Origin: a virus
Reading direction: 5' to 3' (one strand)
Length of the DNA: 40,075 nt
Virus record (IMG/VR): IMGVR_UViG_3300025694_000012
Location: 1-40,075 of that record
Part shown: one piece after another, positions 36,245 through 40,075 of the stretch
Layout of the letters: each line of letters starts with the position of its first letter
How positions within the stretch are numbered: the stretch's first letter is position 1
Program-made: the position numbers and the translations under genes
The notes under the pieces: model-generated
Seen by the model: only the letters and a program-made list of their open reading frames with translations
Databases searched by the model: none
Told to the model about the DNA's origin: nothing

Positions 36245-39200
36245 ATGTCGCAAAAAACAAATTTAAACATTAATCCATATTATGATGATTTTGATGCATC
36301 GAAAAATTTTTTAAAAGTATTATTTAAACCGGGATATCCTGTTCAGAGTAGAGAACTAACAACTTTACAATCTATACTTCAAAATCAGGTAGAAGATTTT
36401 GCGGATCATATTTTTAAAGAAGGATCGATTGTTGTTCCTGGAAATATTGGATACGACGGACAATTCTACTCCGTTAAAGTGAATACGACTCAATTTGGAG
36501 TTGATTTATCAGTATACATTAAGAATTTTGTTGGAAAAACTATATCTGGGCAAGTTTCTGGAATTACTGCCAAAATTCAAAAGGTAGTTTTTCCGTCAGA
36601 AAGTAATGAAGTAGATAATATAACTCTATATGTAAAATATTTAAAATCGGATGAAAATTTTGAATTTTCGCAGTTTATTGATGGAGAATTATTATCAGCA
36701 AATGAAAATGTTGTTTATGGAAATACGACTATAAGTGCAGGATCACCTTTTGCGTCTTCAATTAGTTCAGATTCAACCGACATTGGATCTTCGTCGTCAA
36801 TTGGAGAAGGAATATTTTTTATAAGGGGTTATTTTGTAAAAGTTTCAAAGCAGACAATTATTTTAGATTATTATACAAATACTCCATCGTATAGAGTTGG
36901 ATTAAAAATTGATGAGTCTATTATTAATGCAAAAGAAGATGAATCTTTATTTGATAATGCAAAAGGATTTACAAATTATGCATCACCAGGATCTGATAGA
37001 TTAAAAATATCTTTATCACTTACAAAAAGACCTCTAACAGATTCAAATGATACTGATTTTGTAGAGTTGCTTAGAGTAAAAAATGGAAAAGTTAAAAAAA
37101 TTACAACCAAAACTGAGTATAATAGAATTCGTGATTATCTTGCGGAGAGAACTTTTGACGAATCTGGCAACTATACCATAAATCAATTCGATTTACATGT
37201 AGAAGAATCTTTAAATGATAGATTAGGCAGTGATGGAACTTTTTTCAATAATGAAACAACAGATCAAGGAAATATTCCATCAGAAAGTTTAGCAGTACTA
37301 AAAATATCACCTGGAAAGGCATATGTTCAAGGTTACGATATTGAAAAAGTATCTACTTCTATTGTAGATGTAGATAAACCTAGAGATACTGCAGACATTA
37401 AGAATACTACAGTCCCATTTGAAATGGGAAATATACTGAGAGTTAATAATGTAACTGGAGTAGCAAAGGTAAGAAAAACAATCGCTCTTTATGCACAATT
37501 TGGATGTTTGGGGACTCAAATTGGAGAAGCAAGAGTATATTCATTTAGTTTAACTGATGCGGCATATTCTAATGCAGCAACTAGTTGGGATTTGAGATTG
37601 TATGATATTCAGACATATACTAGATTAACATTAAATCAATCTGTTTCTTCAGATGAAATAAAACAATCATTCTTTGTTAAAGGAAATAGTACTGGATCAA
37701 CAGGATTTGCTACAGCAGATGGGTCATCAAATCAAATATTTTTAAGACAAACTTCTGGAACTTTTGCAAAAGGTGAAAGTTTAATTATTAATGGAATACA
37801 ATCTTCAAGATCTATAACTGAAGTTCATGCATATAATACTCAAAACATTAAGTCAGTAAAACAAACATCACCTTTTGGGCCCAGTTGGGGGACTAGCAAT
37901 TTTCGAGCGGATTCAATTTTAGATAAATTTAATTTTCCAGGATCAGTATCTGAATTAACAATTACTGCAACTGGGGGAGGTATCTCTACAGTAACTTCTC
38001 CAGGTAGAACTTTTGTTGGTATTAGAACTGATACTGTGATCAGATATCAACAATCTGGTTCTTCATTAGAGTATTTTAATAGAATATCTAGTATTGCAAC
38101 CGATGCATTATCATTTCAAATTTCTGCACTATCAAGTGTTGCTGGAGTATTTAATGGAACACTTCCAACATCAAATATTCAAGTTGATGGATTTTTAGGA
38201 GCACCAATAGTAAGAGGATCTGGAACATTATTTGCACCCTTAGTAGAACCGAATGCCTCTAGTATTGATCTTTCTAATTCTCAATTATTCATTACTGAAC
38301 AGTTAATTGGAAAAGATGTTGATAATTCTGACAATACTATAACTATCAATACTAGTGATATTAGTGGTATTAGCGATGTATCTTGGGTTAATTTTGATCA
38401 AGAGAGATTTGGTATTGGATATAGTGGAGGAGGTATAGGAACGATTACTTCGGATGCATTCAGTATTAGTGGAAATACAGTAACTATTAGAGGTTTAGAC
38501 AGCACTCTTTCAAATAGTGATACTGTTGTTAATGTAACAGCAGTGAAAAATAATATTCAAAGTAAAACTAAAACTTACAGTAGAAGTAGAATTTTATCTG
38601 TAAATGGGTCAAAATTAAAAGAGTCTGGAAATAATGCCGTAACCTCTAAAAATGATGGGTTAACATATAATCAATATTATGGTCTGAGAATTCAGGACGA
38701 AGAAATATCATTAAATTATCCCGATGTGGTGAAGGTTCTTTCAATTTATGAATCTCTAAATGAATCCAATCCGACTTTAGATATAGTTGATTTTCCAGTC
38801 ATATCAAATGTTGGAGCAAATGCATTAATTGGTGAAAATATTATAGGGACTAAAAGTAATACTGTAGCCAGAATTGTTACTAATAACACTACATCTCCTT
38901 CGTCAGGAAGTACAAATAAATTGGGAGTTATTTATTTAAACGAAAACAAATTTTCCGTAGGTGAATCTGTAGTATTTGAGGAATCAAAAATTAATTCTCA
39001 AATTGATTCTATAACAAAGGGCAATTATAATGATATAACTGGATCATATGTATTAAACAGAGGACAGAAAAATCAATATTACGATTATTCAAGAATTGAG
39101 AGAAGAAAAAATATTCATGAACCATCTCGTCGTTTATTAATAGTTTTTGATCACTATACAGTTCCAACAGATGATTCTGGAGATGTATTTACCGTCGATA

Positions 39201-40075
39201 GTTATGATGCAGAAAGATTTTCTAAAGATATTCCAAATATTGGAGGATCCATTAGAGCAACAGATACTTTAGACTTTAGACCTAGAGTGGCAATATTTAA
39301 TCCTGCAGTAACAACTGATAAATCACCATATGATTTTAATGCTAGAACTTCGGCATTTAATACTTCTCCATTAAGATTATTAGCACCAAAAGAGAATGCA
39401 ATAGTCAGTCAAAGTTTTTATCTTCCAAGAATGGACAAAGTTTATTTGGATATTCTTGGCAATTTTGTTGTTGAAAAAGGAATTTCCTCAAAAAATCCAA
39501 AACCACCTAGCAAGAGAGGGGATTTCATAGAACTTGCAACAATTGCATATCCTGCGTATCTTTATAATACATCTAATGCTGGTATTGTCTTAACTGACAA
39601 TAGAAGATACACGATGAGAGACATTGGTATTATTGAAGATAGAGTTGAAAATTTAGAAAGAGTAACAACATTATCTCTTCTAGAAATAAATGCAAACACT
39701 TTGAGAATTCAAGATACTGAAGGTAGAGATAGATTTAAAAGTGGTTTCTTTGTTGACTCATTTTCCGACAATTCTAAGTTTGATACCTTTCTTTCAACAA
39801 CTTTGGTTGATCAATCTACTAGAACTTTAAATCCAAACATTAGTAGAAATTCATTAGATTCACTAGTAGCAACTTTAGATGACTTGTCACCACAAGAACT
39901 AGATTTAAATGATGAAAATTTAATTTTATTAGACTCTTCTATTCAAAAAACTGGTCGAGCATTAACTCTTGCATATAACGAAATTGATTGGCTAGAACAA
40001 CCATTTGCAACTAAAGTAGAAAATGTAAACCCTTTCAATATTGTCATTTATGATGGAGTGGTTAAATTACAACCA
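36245..40075 (+). CDS. DUF4815-type large virion structural protein (partial, runs off the window)
   Basis: ATG 36245, six bases after the gp8 stop. No stop occurs in the 1277 codons before the right edge. The opening NLNINPYYDDFDASKNFLKV, LFKPGYPVQSRELTTLQSIL and NQVEDFADHIFKEGSIVVPG is the DUF4815 signature of large T4-like cyanophage structural proteins. Later parts include KISPGKAYVQGYDIEKVSTS (about residue 350) and many short beta segments. This position after gp8 is where T4 has gp9/gp10, so it may be a fibre-attachment or wedge-tip protein; that is inference. A region around residues 990-1040 (PNIGGSIRATDTLDFRPRVA) is also typical. Confidence 0.85.
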   Translation, partial: MSQKTNLNINPYYDDFDASKNFLKVLFKPGYPVQSRELTTLQSILQNQVEDFADHIFKEGSIVVPGNIGYDGQFYSVKVNTTQFGVDLSVYIKNFVGKTISGQVSGITAKIQKVVFPSESNEVDNITLYVKYLKSDENFEFSQFIDGELLSANENVVYGNTTISAGSPFASSISSDSTDIGSSSSIGEGIFFIRGYFVKVSKQTIILDYYTNTPSYRVGLKIDESIINAKEDESLFDNAKGFTNYASPGSDRLKISLSLTKRPLTDSNDTDFVELLRVKNGKVKKITTKTEYNRIRDYLAERTFDESGNYTINQFDLHVEESLNDRLGSDGTFFNNETTDQGNIPSESLAVLKISPGKAYVQGYDIEKVSTSIVDVDKPRDTADIKNTTVPFEMGNILRVNNVTGVAKVRKTIALYAQFGCLGTQIGEARVYSFSLTDAAYSNAATSWDLRLYDIQTYTRLTLNQSVSSDEIKQSFFVKGNSTGSTGFATADGSSNQIFLRQTSGTFAKGESLIINGIQSSRSITEVHAYNTQNIKSVKQTSPFGPSWGTSNFRADSILDKFNFPGSVSELTITATGGGISTVTSPGRTFVGIRTDTVIRYQQSGSSLEYFNRISSIATDALSFQISALSSVAGVFNGTLPTSNIQVDGFLGAPIVRGSGTLFAPLVEPNASSIDLSNSQLFITEQLIGKDVDNSDNTITINTSDISGISDVSWVNFDQERFGIGYSGGGIGTITSDAFSISGNTVTIRGLDSTLSNSDTVVNVTAVKNNIQSKTKTYSRSRILSVNGSKLKESGNNAVTSKNDGLTYNQYYGLRIQDEEISLNYPDVVKVLSIYESLNESNPTLDIVDFPVISNVGANALIGENIIGTKSNTVARIVTNNTTSPSSGSTNKLGVIYLNENKFSVGESVVFEESKINSQIDSITKGNYNDITGSYVLNRGQKNQYYDYSRIERRKNIHEPSRRLLIVFDHYTVPTDDSGDVFTVDSYDAERFSKDIPNIGGSIRATDTLDFRPRVAIFNPAVTTDKSPYDFNARTSAFNTSPLRLLAPKENAIVSQSFYLPRMDKVYLDILGNFVVEKGISSKNPKPPSKRGDFIELATIAYPAYLYNTSNAGIVLTDNRRYTMRDIGIIEDRVENLERVTTLSLLEINANTLRIQDTEGRDRFKSGFFVDSFSDNSKFDTFLSTTLVDQSTRTLNPNISRNSLDSLVATLDDLSPQELDLNDENLILLDSSIQKTGRALTLAYNEIDWLEQPFATKVENVNPFNIVIYDGVVKLQP

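Noticed and set aside
1-40075. tRNA genes, integrase, insertion sequences
   Set aside because: I looked for cloverleaf/T-loop patterns in the gaps and for recombinase or transposase motifs in the proteins and found none; this cannot replace a covariance-model search.

Overview
This window looks like part of the genome of a T4-like myovirus of marine picocyanobacteria (a Synechococcus or Prochlorococcus cyanophage). Three things point there. The right half carries the T4-type baseplate wedge order gp25, gp6, a giant gp7-like protein, gp8 and a DUF4815 structural protein. The left half is a dense run of very small, overlapping genes of the kind found in cyanophage early regions. One of those small genes encodes a CP12-type Calvin-cycle regulator. 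Every gene I can support is on the + strand. I recognise no tRNA, CRISPR array, insertion sequence or integrase. All family assignments come from reading the sequence and motifs; no database was searched.

Layout. 1-4200: small hypothetical genes, CP12, and a SprT-like metallopeptidase at the end. 4230-8076: a cassette with its own strong sigma-70 type promoter. It encodes a PD-(D/E)xK-like nuclease, an unknown 358-aa protein, and two proteins that together hold the motifs of one N6-adenine DNA methyltransferase. The methyltransferase is split between motifs III and IV, and its halves lie in inverted order. 8090-10221: more coupled small genes. 10208-13733: three 2-oxoglutarate/Fe(II) oxygenases around a glycine-rich fibre/adhesin-like protein, plus two small proteins with identical zinc-ribbon spacing. 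13734-14152: a gene-free stretch with three DnaA-box-like sequences, helically phased CTTATAAA repeats, a 32-bp direct repeat and a consensus promoter; it looks like an origin or control region. 14153-17412: small genes, four of them behind a repeated TCGTGTATTGTA leader element, ending with a ligase-like adenylyltransferase-fold protein. 17452-18271: small genes including HicA-like and AbrB-like proteins. 18278-20347: a glycosyltransferase and conserved cyanophage proteins. 20350-40075: the baseplate module behind T4-type late promoters (TATAAATA).

How the parts work together. Sigma-70-like promoters (TTGACA/TATAAT type) sit in the left and middle part and would be read early by host polymerase. 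TATAAATA elements sit before the structural genes and fit late transcription. The early genes include host-metabolism control (CP12), DNA modification and possible nuclease defence, and many unknown small proteins. The late genes build the baseplate and a fibre, and the oxygenases and glycosyltransferase may modify virion proteins or host molecules.

The best leads for something undescribed are the nuclease/split-methyltransferase cassette and the iteron-bearing non-coding region. The giant gp7-like gene is interrupted by an apparent frameshift in an A5 run near 33244; an assembly or sequencing error is the simplest explanation. The last gene runs off the right edge and the first off the left edge.
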